Shown here one piece after another: positions 26,375-34,699 of a DNA stretch of 60,551 bases (position 1 is the first letter of the stretch; each line of letters starts with the position of its first letter). Under the pieces are notes generated by a model, which made no database searches, was not told where the DNA came from, and saw only the letters and a list, made by a program, of their open reading frames with translations. The position numbers and the translations under genes were made by a program. The stretch comes from Zoogloea sp035335645 (GTDB taxonomy: Bacteria > Pseudomonadota > Gammaproteobacteria > Burkholderiales > Rhodocyclaceae), in assembly GCA_035335645.1 (NCBI GenBank), contig DAOQMM010000008.1, positions 1 to 60,551 on the forward strand, read 5' to 3'.

Positions 26375-27349
26375 ATGCGCGCCTATCTCTGCCAGGCTTT
26401 CGGCCCCCTCGACCAGCACGGACCGGGACAGATCGGCGACCCGCAGCCCGCCGATACCGAGATCGTCATCGACGTCGCCGCTGCCGGTGTCAATTACTAC
26501 GACACCCTGATCGTCCAGGGTCGCTACCAGATCCGCCCGCCCCTGCCGTTCTCACCCGGCGGCGAGTTTGCCGGCACCGTGTGTGCCGTGGGCGCGCAGG
26601 TCCATGAATTCACCGTTGGGCAACGGGTGCTCGCCTTCAACTCCTTCGGTGGCTACGCCGAGAAGGCCCGGGCCCGGGCCGCGCAGGTGTTTCCGTTGCC
26701 CGACGCAGTCAGTTTCGAAAGCGCTGCGGCAGCCCTCGTCACCTACGCCACGGCCTGGTTCGCCCTGCACGATCGGGGCCGCATGCAGCCGGGCGAGACG
26801 GTGCTCGTGCTCGGCGCGGCCGGCGGCGTCGGACTGGCAGCCATCCAGATCGCCCGCGCCGCCGGGTGTACCGTCATCGCCGCCGCCAGCAGTCGGGAAA
26901 AGCTGGACCTGTGTGCCGCCGCCGGTGCGCACACGGGCATCGACTACCATGCAAATGATCTCAAGGACGCCGTCAAGGCCGCCACCGGCGGACGGGGCGC
27001 CGACATCGTCGTGGATGTGGTGGGCGACCGTTATACCGAAGCCGCCGTACGTGCCACCGCCTGGCGTGGCCGCGTCCTGATCATCGGCTTTGCGGCAGGT
27101 GAGATCCCGCGGGTGCCGGCCAACCTGCTGCTCCTCAAGGGATGCGAGATGGCGGGCGTCTTCTGGGACGAGTTCCTGCGCCGGGAACCGGCCGAATGCC
27201 GGCGACAGGTGGCAGCGATCCTCGACGGCATCGCCCGGGGCATCTTCCAGCCCCCCATTCACGGACGTTATGGCATTGAGGAGGCAGGCCAGGCCCTCAC
27301 GCTGCTGGCTGACCGCCAGGCCACCGGCAAGCTGCTGATCGTGCCCTGA
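26375..27349 (+). CDS. NADPH:quinone oxidoreductase-family (zinc-free MDR) protein
   Basis: A 324-residue medium-chain dehydrogenase/reductase beginning MRAYLCQAFGPLDQHG, the usual start of the quinone oxidoreductase group. The catalytic domain has FSPGGEFAGTV. The cofactor fold has the glycine motif LVLGAAGGVGLAAIQIA, and RGADIVVDVVG follows. The zinc-binding cysteines of alcohol dehydrogenases are absent. It likely reduces quinones or unsaturated carbonyl compounds with NADPH. An ATG at 26366 is possible, but GGAG would then be only 2 nt away; with 26375 the spacing is 11 nt. Confidence 0.88.
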   Translation: MRAYLCQAFGPLDQHGPGQIGDPQPADTEIVIDVAAAGVNYYDTLIVQGRYQIRPPLPFSPGGEFAGTVCAVGAQVHEFTVGQRVLAFNSFGGYAEKARARAAQVFPLPDAVSFESAAAALVTYATAWFALHDRGRMQPGETVLVLGAAGGVGLAAIQIARAAGCTVIAAASSREKLDLCAAAGAHTGIDYHANDLKDAVKAATGGRGADIVVDVVGDRYTEAAVRATAWRGRVLIIGFAAGEIPRVPANLLLLKGCEMAGVFWDEFLRREPAECRRQVAAILDGIARGIFQPPIHGRYGIEEAGQALTLLADRQATGKLLIVP

Positions 27350-27350
27350 A

Positions 27351-27369
27351 ATCCGGACCCGGCCCGGAT
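27351..27369. terminator. Hairpin between convergent genes (weak terminator candidate)
   Basis: ATCCGG (27351-27356) pairs with CCGGAT (27364-27369) around a 7-nt loop just after the oxidoreductase stop. There is no T-tract, so intrinsic termination is doubtful. Confidence 0.3.
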
Positions 27370-27441
27370 CGGTGATGGACCGCTACCGGCCGCGACACCC
27401 GGCGCCGGTCAAGGCACCGCCGCCAGCCCGCGGGACCACGC

Positions 27442-28344
27442 CTATCCGGCCATCGCGAGCGGCCCGTCGTCGCCCTGGAGACCCGCCTTGCGGTTCATCG
27501 GCAGGGTGCCGCGACACTGGGGAAAACGCGAGCACCCCCAGAACGGACGGCGGATCACGTTGCGGACGACCATCCGCTCCCCGCATTCCGGACACGCCGG
27601 AGCCGTCCAGTCCCCCGTCGCCGCGAGGTCCAGCAGACGCTGCTGGCTGTCTTCGGGAAGCCGCCGGATCAATGCCAGCATCAATCTGCTGTCGAACAGG
27701 GTCATCCGCCCCTGCGCGGCAAAGGCCAGCGCGTCCGGGGCGAAGCCGCCGGGGGCCATGAAGAACGCCCGGTCGGCGCTTTCCCGTCGCCGGGTTTCGG
27801 CCAGCGCCCGGACCGCCCACACGTCGATGGTCGGTCCCCACGGCACACACCGCACGACGGCGGTCACCGCACCGGGGCGCCGTGGATCCTGGTGCAGACG
27901 GATGTCCCCCGCGCTGCTGTCCTCATCCCCCGCGTGGGTCGTGGCGGCCACCCCGCTTTCCCGGAAGAACGCGCAGCACAGCGCCTGGAAGCGCGCACGA
28001 TCCAGCTGTTGCAGCACGTCCACCGACCACGCGCGTGCGCGCCGGGGCTGACTTCCCGATGGCGCCGTCGCCACCGCAGCGGCGCCTTCCGTCTGGGCCA
28101 CCCGATGCGCACGACGTCCCTGTGCCCATCGTCCCGCCAGACCTGCCGCCAGGACGAGTGCGCCCCACCCCACCCCTCTTGCGGTTTCCGTCAGGGCCTC
28201 TCCGCTCAGCGATGTCTGCGACACGATTACTGGAACCGCCAGCACGCCCAGCGCGCCGCCCGCAACCACGCCGAAGATCCGCCCCCAGCGTCGCATGGCC
28301 GAGGAATGGACTTCGTCCCGAGCTGAATCCGCTGCGCCAAGCAT
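27442..28344 (-). CDS. Mrr-like restriction endonuclease-fold membrane protein with topoisomerase zinc finger, catalytically degenerate
   Basis: A 300-residue protein. Two N-terminal membrane helices (about 22-45 and 58-75) are followed by an Mrr-type endonuclease-fold domain (LDRARFQALCCAFFRESGV, then GDIRLHQ and AVVRCVPWG). The C-terminus is a topoisomerase-type C4 zinc finger (CPECGERMVVRNV, then WGCSRFPQC). In active relatives the last core strand reads like VQCK; here it reads VRCV, so both the Gln and the catalytic Lys are replaced, although the Asp of GD is kept. It may bind nucleic acid at the membrane without cutting. No operon partner is evident. Confidence 0.75.
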   Translation of the reverse strand: MLGAADSARDEVHSSAMRRWGRIFGVVAGGALGVLAVPVIVSQTSLSGEALTETARGVGWGALVLAAGLAGRWAQGRRAHRVAQTEGAAAVATAPSGSQPRRARAWSVDVLQQLDRARFQALCCAFFRESGVAATTHAGDEDSSAGDIRLHQDPRRPGAVTAVVRCVPWGPTIDVWAVRALAETRRRESADRAFFMAPGGFAPDALAFAAQGRMTLFDSRLMLALIRRLPEDSQQRLLDLAATGDWTAPACPECGERMVVRNVIRRPFWGCSRFPQCRGTLPMNRKAGLQGDDGPLAMAG

Positions 28345-28533
28345 GTTCCCGACATCCTTCTATGCAAAGGCCGAATGTTACCCCTTCAACATAGCCCGGA
28401 CAACCCGCATGTCATCTTCCAGGCCCGCTGCGGACACGTGGGGTTGCCGTCGGATCGGCGTCATGTTCAGGGAGATTCACGGCGCGCCCCAGTGCGTCTA
28501 AGATCACGCGCAGAATTTCACCGTCCACAGCCC

Positions 28534-29013
28534 ATGAATGACGTTCTCCACGCCGCCGTCACCGACGCCCTGGCACGCCACGGGCACCGGCCCGACGCCC
28601 TGCTTCCCCTGTTTCACGCCCTCCAGGACCGGATCGGCTGGGTGCCCCCCGACGCCGTGCCGATGTTGGCCACCGCCCTCAACCTGAGCCGCGCCGAGGT
28701 CCATGGCGTGCTGAGCTTCTATCCCCACTTCCGCCGTACCCGGCCCGGCCGCCACGTGCTGCAGATCTGTCGTGCCGAATCCTGTCAGGCCAGGGGGGGT
28801 GAAGCCCTGGAGGCGCATGCCCGCAGTCTGCTCGGCACCGGCTGGCATGGCACCAGCGCCGACGGCGCGGTGACGCTGGAGCCGGTCTTCTGCCTGGGCA
28901 ACTGCGCCTGCTCCCCTGCCGTCCGCATCGGTGACGAACTCCTCGGTCGCATGGACGTCGCCCGCCTGGAGGCGCTGATCGCCCGCCTGCGCACATCGGA
29001 GCCCGCCCCATGA
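28534..29013 (+). CDS. fdsG: NAD-dependent formate dehydrogenase gamma subunit
   Basis: A 159-residue NuoE-like protein. Four cysteines ligate a [2Fe-2S] cluster: C-x4-C in CRAESC and C-x3-C in CLGNC. It is part of the cytoplasmic FdsABG complex, which oxidises formate to CO2 and reduces NAD+; gamma relays electrons toward the flavin subunit. It is the first gene of the fds operon and its stop overlaps fdsB by 4 nt. The 189-bp upstream region separates it from the divergent Mrr-like gene and should hold the promoter; no clear FNR or sigma-54 site was found there. Confidence 0.93.
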   Translation: MNDVLHAAVTDALARHGHRPDALLPLFHALQDRIGWVPPDAVPMLATALNLSRAEVHGVLSFYPHFRRTRPGRHVLQICRAESCQARGGEALEAHARSLLGTGWHGTSADGAVTLEPVFCLGNCACSPAVRIGDELLGRMDVARLEALIARLRTSEPAP

Positions 29014-30557
29014 ACGTCCGCCTCTTCGTGCCCGCCGACTCCGGCGCCCTCTCCGTCGGCGCCGACGACGTCGCCCGTGCCCTGGTCCGCGAAGCCGCCT
29101 CCCGCGGCGTGACGGTCGAGCTCGTCCGCAACGGATCCCGTGGCCTGTACTGGCTGGAACCTCTGGTGGAGGTGGACACGCCTGCCGGGCGCCTTGCCTA
29201 CGGCCCGGTGAGCGTGGAGGACGTGCCCGGCCTCTTCGACGCCGGTTTCCTGACCGGGGGCATGCACCGACTGGGTCATGGCCTCACCGAGCACATCCCT
29301 TTCCTCGCCGGCCAGGAACGCCTCACCTTCCGCCGTGTCGGCGTGATCGATCCCCGATCCCTTGCGGACTACCAGAACCACGGCGGCTTCGACGGTCTGC
29401 GTCGGGCCCTTGCCCTGGGTGATGCCGCCGTCGTCCGAGAAGTCACCGACTCCGGCCTGCGCGGCCGGGGTGGCGCGGCCTTTCCCACGGGCATCAAGTG
29501 GGCCACCGTGCAGACGGCCGGCGACGGCGACAAATACGTGGTGTGCAATGCCGACGAAGGCGACTCCGGCACCTTCTCCGACCGCATGCTGATGGAAGGC
29601 GACCCCTTCTGCCTCGTCGAGGGCATGACCATCGCTGGCCTCGCGGTCGGCGCCCGCCGCGGCTACATCTACCTGCGGGCCGAATATCCCCATGCCTTCC
29701 GCGTGCTCGAAGCCGCCCTGGCCACCGCGCGCAGCGCCGGCTGGCTCGGCGACGATGTGGCCGGTAGCGGGCAAGCCTTCGACATCGAGCTCCGACTGGG
29801 GGCCGGGGCCTACATCTGTGGCGAGGAGACGGCCCTCCTGGAAAGCCTCGAAGGCCGCCGCGGCATCGTGCGAGCCAAGCCGCCCTTGCCGGCGCTGAGC
29901 GGCCTGTTCGGGCGCCCCACCGTCATCAACAACGTGATGAGCTTCGCCGCGGTGCCCCTCATCCTCGCCCGCGGCGCCGCCTTCTACCGGGATTACGGCA
30001 TGGGCCGCTCCCACGGCACCCTGCCCTTCCAGCTCGCCGGCAACCTGCGTCATCCGGGGCTCGTGGAAAAGGCCTTCGGCATCACCCTGCGCGAACTCCT
30101 CCTCGACTACGGCGGCGGCTCCGCCAGCGGACGGCCGATTCGCGCCGTGCAGGTGGGCGGCCCGCTGGGCGCCTACATTCCAGAGTCCCGCTTCGACGTG
30201 CCCCTCGACTACGAGACCTACGCCGCCATGGGCGCGATGATCGGCCACGGCGGCATCGTCGCCTTCGACGACCGCGCCGACCTGGGCCGCCTGGCCCGCT
30301 ACGCGCTGGAATTCTGCGCCCTCGAATCCTGCGGCAAATGCACGCCCTGCCGCATCGGCAGCGTGCGCGGCGTGGAACTCATCGACCGCCTCCTCGCAGG
30401 TACCGACCGGCCCCGCGACCGGGCCCTGCTGGACAGCCTCTGCGACACCATGATCCACGGCTCCCAGTGCGCCCTGGGGGGCATGGCGCCGCTCCCTGTC
30501 CAGTCCCTCCTGACGCATTTTCCCGACGCCTTCGGCCTCGCGCCGACCGCTGCCTGA
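29010..30557 (+). CDS. fdsB: NAD-dependent formate dehydrogenase beta subunit
   Basis: A 515-residue NuoF-like diaphorase subunit. An N-terminal thioredoxin-like region (about 1-110) precedes the FMN/NAD-binding domain with RGRGGAAFPTGIKW, CNADEGDSGTFSDR and GAGAYICGEETALLESLEG. The C-terminal [4Fe-4S] motif is ESCGKCTPCRIG. It passes electrons from the Fe-S chain through FMN to NAD+. The gene overlaps fdsG and lies 12 nt before fdsA. Length matches the family. Confidence 0.95.
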   Translation: MNVRLFVPADSGALSVGADDVARALVREAASRGVTVELVRNGSRGLYWLEPLVEVDTPAGRLAYGPVSVEDVPGLFDAGFLTGGMHRLGHGLTEHIPFLAGQERLTFRRVGVIDPRSLADYQNHGGFDGLRRALALGDAAVVREVTDSGLRGRGGAAFPTGIKWATVQTAGDGDKYVVCNADEGDSGTFSDRMLMEGDPFCLVEGMTIAGLAVGARRGYIYLRAEYPHAFRVLEAALATARSAGWLGDDVAGSGQAFDIELRLGAGAYICGEETALLESLEGRRGIVRAKPPLPALSGLFGRPTVINNVMSFAAVPLILARGAAFYRDYGMGRSHGTLPFQLAGNLRHPGLVEKAFGITLRELLLDYGGGSASGRPIRAVQVGGPLGAYIPESRFDVPLDYETYAAMGAMIGHGGIVAFDDRADLGRLARYALEFCALESCGKCTPCRIGSVRGVELIDRLLAGTDRPRDRALLDSLCDTMIHGSQCALGGMAPLPVQSLLTHFPDAFGLAPTAA

Positions 30558-30569
30558 GGCACGCCCGCC

Positions 30570-33425
30570 ATGTCCCTGCCCTGCCCCCCCGATGCCGGCA
30601 CCCCGGCCCGCGACGGCGAAGCCACCGTCCGCCTCCTCATCGACGGCCAACCAGTCTGCGTGCCCGCCGGCACCAGCGTGATGCACGCCGCCCACACGGC
30701 CGGCTGCGCGATCCCCAAACTGTGCGCCACCGACCGCCTGGAAGCCTTTGGCGCCTGTCGCCTGTGCCTGGTCGAGATCGACGGGCGCAAGGGCTATCCG
30801 GCCTCATGCACCACACCGGTGGCGCCGGACATGGTCGTGCGCACCCACACACCGCGCCTCGCCGAGCTGCGCCGCAATGTGATGGAACTGACGATCTCGG
30901 ACCATCCGCTGGACTGCCTCACCTGCGCCGCCAACGGCCGCTGCGAACTCCAGGACATGGCCGGCGCGGTGGGCCTGCGCGCGGTGCGATACGGCCTGGA
31001 CGGTGCCAACCACCTGGGCGATCGGGCCGACGATTCGAACCCTTATTTCCGCTACGACCCGTCCAAGTGCATCGTGTGCAACCGCTGCGTGCGCGCCTGC
31101 GAGGAGATCCAGGGCAGCTTTGCCCTGAGCATCGTCGGCCGCGGTTTCGATTCACGGGTCCGCGCCGGCCAGGACGAGTCCTTCATGGCCTCCGAGTGCG
31201 TGTCCTGCGGCGCCTGTGTGAGTGTCTGCCCCACCGCCACGCTGATGGAAAAGTCCGTCATCGAACACGGCCAGGGCGAACGCCGCGTGACCACCACCTG
31301 CGCCTACTGCGGCGTGGGGTGTTCCTTCGATGCGGAGGTCAAGGGCAACTCCGTGGTGCGCATGGAGCCAACCCGCGACGGCGGTGCCAACCAGGGCCAT
31401 GCCTGCGTCAAGGGTCGCTTCGCGTGGGGTTACGCCACCCACCCGGACCGCGTCACCACGCCGATGATCCGCCCGAGCATCGACGCCCCCTGGCAAAAGG
31501 TGAGCTGGGAAGAGGCCGTCACCCACGCCGCCGCCGAATTCCGGCGCATCCAGGCCGAGCACGGTCGCGGCGCCATCGGCGGCATCACCTCGTCCCGCTG
31601 CACCAACGAGGAGACCTACCTCGTCCAGAAGCTGGTGCGCACGGCCTTCGGCAACAACAACGTGGACACCTGCGCCCGCGTCTGTCATTCCCCCACCGGC
31701 TACGGCCTCAAGCAGACGCTGGGAGAGTCCGCCGGCACCCAGGACTTCGCCTCTGTTCTGAAGGCCGACGTGGTGGTGGTGATCGGCGCCAACCCCACCG
31801 ACGGCCACCCGGTGTTCGGCGCCCTCCTCAAACGGCGCCTGCGCCAGGGCGCCCGGCTGATCGTTGTGGACCCACGCGCCATCGACCTGGTGCGCTCGCC
31901 CCATGTGGAAGCCACCCACCACCTGCAACTGTTGCCCGGCACCAACGTGGCGATGATCAACGCCCTCGCCCACACCGTGGTCACCGAAGGTCTCGCCGAC
32001 GAAGCCTACGTGCAGGCCCGTTGCGACCTGGCCTCCTGGCAGGCCTGGCGCGACTTCGTCGCCCGCCCCGAGCACGCCCCGGAAGCCGTGGAGGCCGTCA
32101 CCGGCGTGCCCGCCGAAGCCATCCGCGCAGCCGCCCGCCTGTATGCCACCGCCGGCAACGGCGCCATTTACTACGGCCTCGGTGTCACCGAACACAGCCA
32201 GGGCTCCACGATGGTCATGGGCATCGCCAACCTGGCCATGGCCACCGGCAACGTGGGCCGCCCCGGCGTCGGCGTGAATCCCCTGCGTGGCCAGAACAAC
32301 GTGCAGGGCAGCTGCGACATGGGCTCCTTTCCCCACGAGCTGCCCGGCTACCGGCACGTTTCCGACGCCACCGTGCGGGGCAGCTTCGAGGCCGCCTGGG
32401 GCGTGCGTCTCGACCCCGAACCCGGCCTGCGCATCCCCAACATGCTCGAAGCGGCGCTCGACGGCAGCTTCCGCGGGATCTACATCCAGGGCGAGGACAT
32501 CGTCCAGTCCGACCCCAACACCCAGCACGTGGAGGCCGCTCTGGCCCAGATGGAATGCGTCGTGGTGCAGGACCTCTTCCTCAACGAGACCGCCAAGTTC
32601 GCCCACGTCTTCCTGCCCGGCGCCAGCTTCCTGGAAAAGGACGGCACCTTCACCAATGCCGAGCGGCGCATCTCCCGTGTACGGCGGGTGATGCCGCCCC
32701 TCTCCGGCAAGGCCGACTGGGAAGCCACCCTGGCCCTCGCGGCCGCGCTGGGACATCCGATGCCCTACGACCACCCGTCGGACATCATGGACGAGATCGC
32801 CCGCCTCACCCCCAGTTTCAGCGGCGTCACCTACGAGCTGCTGGAGCGCCGCGGCAGCGTGCAGTGGCCCTGCAACGCCGATGCGCCGGAGGGCACGCCG
32901 ACGATGCACGTGGACCGCTTCATCCGCGGCCAGGGCCGCTTCATGCTCACGCCCTACGTCCCCACCTCCGAACGGGTCACCCGCCGCTTCCCGCTGCTCC
33001 TCACCACCGGTCGCATCCTCAGCCAGTACAACGTGGGCGCCCAGACACGGCGCACGCCCAACGTGGCCTGGCACGGCGAGGACCGCCTCGAGATCCATCC
33101 CACGGACGCGGAAGACCGGGGCATCCGCGACGGCGACTGGGTCGGCATCGCCAGTCGCGCCGGCGAGACGGTGCTGCGCGCCACCCTCACCGAGCGGGTA
33201 CAGCCCGGCGTGGTCTATACCACCTTCCACTTCCCTGAATCGGGCGCCAACGTGATCACCACGGACAACTCCGACTGGGCCACCAACTGCCCCGAATACA
33301 AGGTCACCGCCGTGCAGGTCACCCTGTGCGCCCAGCCCTCCGACTGGCAACAGCGCTTCGCCCTGCGCCACCATCGCCAGCGCGGCCTGCAGGCCACCGC
33401 CACGGGAGGCATCCCCCATGAATGA
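30570..33425 (+). CDS. fdsA: NAD-dependent formate dehydrogenase alpha subunit (Mo-bis-MGD)
   Basis: A 951-residue catalytic subunit. The N-terminal [2Fe-2S] region has CAIPKLCATD and CRLCLVEI, followed by HPLDCLTCAANGRCELQ (His-Cys3 cluster). Two ferredoxin-type [4Fe-4S] clusters follow (CIVCNRCVRAC and CVSCGACVSVCP), then a further [4Fe-4S] at CAYCGVGC. The molybdopterin domain carries the metal ligand as Cys in CARVCHSPTG, so this is a non-selenium enzyme. The C-terminal molydopterin dinucleotide-binding domain ends near NCPEYKVTAVQV. It oxidises formate in the cytoplasm. It overlaps fdsD by 8 nt. Confidence 0.95.
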   Translation: MSLPCPPDAGTPARDGEATVRLLIDGQPVCVPAGTSVMHAAHTAGCAIPKLCATDRLEAFGACRLCLVEIDGRKGYPASCTTPVAPDMVVRTHTPRLAELRRNVMELTISDHPLDCLTCAANGRCELQDMAGAVGLRAVRYGLDGANHLGDRADDSNPYFRYDPSKCIVCNRCVRACEEIQGSFALSIVGRGFDSRVRAGQDESFMASECVSCGACVSVCPTATLMEKSVIEHGQGERRVTTTCAYCGVGCSFDAEVKGNSVVRMEPTRDGGANQGHACVKGRFAWGYATHPDRVTTPMIRPSIDAPWQKVSWEEAVTHAAAEFRRIQAEHGRGAIGGITSSRCTNEETYLVQKLVRTAFGNNNVDTCARVCHSPTGYGLKQTLGESAGTQDFASVLKADVVVVIGANPTDGHPVFGALLKRRLRQGARLIVVDPRAIDLVRSPHVEATHHLQLLPGTNVAMINALAHTVVTEGLADEAYVQARCDLASWQAWRDFVARPEHAPEAVEAVTGVPAEAIRAAARLYATAGNGAIYYGLGVTEHSQGSTMVMGIANLAMATGNVGRPGVGVNPLRGQNNVQGSCDMGSFPHELPGYRHVSDATVRGSFEAAWGVRLDPEPGLRIPNMLEAALDGSFRGIYIQGEDIVQSDPNTQHVEAALAQMECVVVQDLFLNETAKFAHVFLPGASFLEKDGTFTNAERRISRVRRVMPPLSGKADWEATLALAAALGHPMPYDHPSDIMDEIARLTPSFSGVTYELLERRGSVQWPCNADAPEGTPTMHVDRFIRGQGRFMLTPYVPTSERVTRRFPLLLTTGRILSQYNVGAQTRRTPNVAWHGEDRLEIHPTDAEDRGIRDGDWVGIASRAGETVLRATLTERVQPGVVYTTFHFPESGANVITTDNSDWATNCPEYKVTAVQVTLCAQPSDWQQRFALRHHRQRGLQATATGGIPHE

Positions 33426-33645
33426 GGCCAAGCTTGTCAACATGGCCAACCAGATCGCCACGGCTGTCGCCGCCAACGCCGAGCCGGCCCGCGCCGCCAT
33501 CGACGTGGCCGAGCATCTCATGCGCTTCTGGGATCCCCGCATGCGCGCGGGGCTGATCGCCTGCGCCGGCGGCGCGGCCGGACTCGACCCGCTGGTGCGG
33601 GAAGCCGTCGCCCGGCTGCGGGATCAGGCCCAGGCCACCGCCTGA
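33418..33645 (+). CDS. fdsD: Formate dehydrogenase delta subunit
   Basis: A 75-residue helical protein (LVNMANQIATAVAANAEP, then AEHLMRFWDPRMRAGLIA) matching the small FdsD subunit encoded at the end of fds operons and thought to help maturation or stability. It starts inside the fdsA stop region. In Cupriavidus the order is fdsGBACD; here no fdsC lies between A and D. Its last 22 bases overlap the convergent Crp/Fnr gene. Confidence 0.9.
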   Translation: MNEAKLVNMANQIATAVAANAEPARAAIDVAEHLMRFWDPRMRAGLIACAGGAAGLDPLVREAVARLRDQAQATA

Positions 33646-34382
33646 CCGGATCGACCGCGCTCCGGGCTGCGCGGCGGGCGTACCTGCGCCGGTACCACGC
33701 CGTGCCGACGCAGCAAGCTTCCGAGCAGCTCCACCCGACGTCCATGTACGCGGATCAGCCCTTCATCGGACAGTTCGCGAAAGATCCGTGACAGCGTCTC
33801 CGGCGTAAAGCCCAGGCGGGCCGCGAGCAGATACTTCGGAATCTCCAGATCGAGGCTGACGCTGTCGCCCCAACCGGCGGCCGGAGCCACCGCGCGCAGC
33901 AGATAGTCCACCACCTTCTCGCAGCCGGACTGGAAGCAGTCCGCCGCGATGTCCCGTTCGATGGCCGTCTGGCGGTCGGCGACGGTCTGCAGCAGGCGCA
34001 TGGAAAGCCGCGCGTCGTATTCGATGGCCCGCATGACGCCCTCGCGACCAATCACCAGCACCACGGACGCCCCCACCGTCTCCGCCGATGACACGTGGGG
34101 CGCCTGTCCGAACAGTTCGGCCACCCCGAAAGCCTGGGGCGCATGGACGATGTCGATGACCTTCTCGCCCCCCTCCGCAGACGTTACCGCCACTTTCACC
34201 TGCCCCGACAGCAAGTAATATAGGGCGCGCGGCAGCTCGCCGGTGGCGTAGATCCCGCGGCCCTTGGGCAGCGTGGCCACATGACCGGCCCGCGACAGTT
34301 CCGCCACCGCCCGGGGATCCAGCCCCGCAAACAGACGAATGCCCGGCAGGACGGCCGACAACTCGACAGGACTGGTCTTCAT
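33624..34382 (-). CDS. Crp/Fnr-family transcriptional regulator
   Basis: A 252-residue regulator. A cyclic-nucleotide-binding-type beta-roll (RGIYATGELPRALYYLLSGQVKV) is followed by a dimer helix and a C-terminal winged helix. The recognition helix TPETLSRIFRELS has the E-x-x-S-R pattern of FNR/DNR proteins that read TTGAT half-sites. The N-terminal cysteine cluster of oxygen-sensing FNR is missing, so a Dnr/NarR-like signal (NO, haem or another effector) is more likely. Two cysteines sit in the dimer helix (DCFQSGC). The start at 34382 has GGGAG 6 nt before it. Placement beside fds and narXL points to control of anaerobic respiration. Confidence 0.87.
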   Translation of the reverse strand: MKTSPVELSAVLPGIRLFAGLDPRAVAELSRAGHVATLPKGRGIYATGELPRALYYLLSGQVKVAVTSAEGGEKVIDIVHAPQAFGVAELFGQAPHVSSAETVGASVVLVIGREGVMRAIEYDARLSMRLLQTVADRQTAIERDIAADCFQSGCEKVVDYLLRAVAPAAGWGDSVSLDLEIPKYLLAARLGFTPETLSRIFRELSDEGLIRVHGRRVELLGSLLRRHGVVPAQVRPPRSPERGRSGQAVAWA

Positions 34383-34477
34383 GGTTTCTCCCGCGTGGAT
34401 GTAATTTTTGGCTTGCGGTCCGGCCACGCCAGCAGCCCGACCATGCGCGCAGTCTAGGCAAGCGCCTTCGCCTCGAT

Positions 34478-34491
34478 TTGATTTAAGTCAG
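34478..34491 (-). promoter_or_regulatory. Imperfect FNR/DNR-type box
   Basis: TTGATTTAAGTCAG on the plus strand has one perfect TTGAT half-site and a second half GTCAG close to ATCAA, with the correct 4-nt spacer. It lies 96 bp upstream of the Crp/Fnr gene and about 210 bp before narX, so it could serve autoregulation or either promoter. Confidence 0.4.
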
Positions 34492-34699
34492 AGGCGGCCA
34501 TGAAGACATTGGCATCGACTACCCCGAAAGTGATACCCGAAATTCACCCGAAAATGTTCATCAACATGTTGTTGTGTAACACTATTTTTACTAACACCGG
34601 CACGCAGCCCAGCGATCTCCGTACGCACATGGCGAGCACTGGCCTATCCCAAAGTTTCCGATGGAAGCCAGGCCATGCGCCCTGCAGCGGAGACCCGGC

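Noticed and set aside
30570..33425. Selenocysteine-containing formate dehydrogenase
   Set aside because: The metal-ligand position is Cys (CARVCHSP) and no in-frame TGA occurs in the gene.
31152..33542. 796-codon minus-strand frame opposite fdsA
   Set aside because: Antisense shadow of a well-defined molybdoenzyme; composition dominated by Gly, Ala, His and Val.
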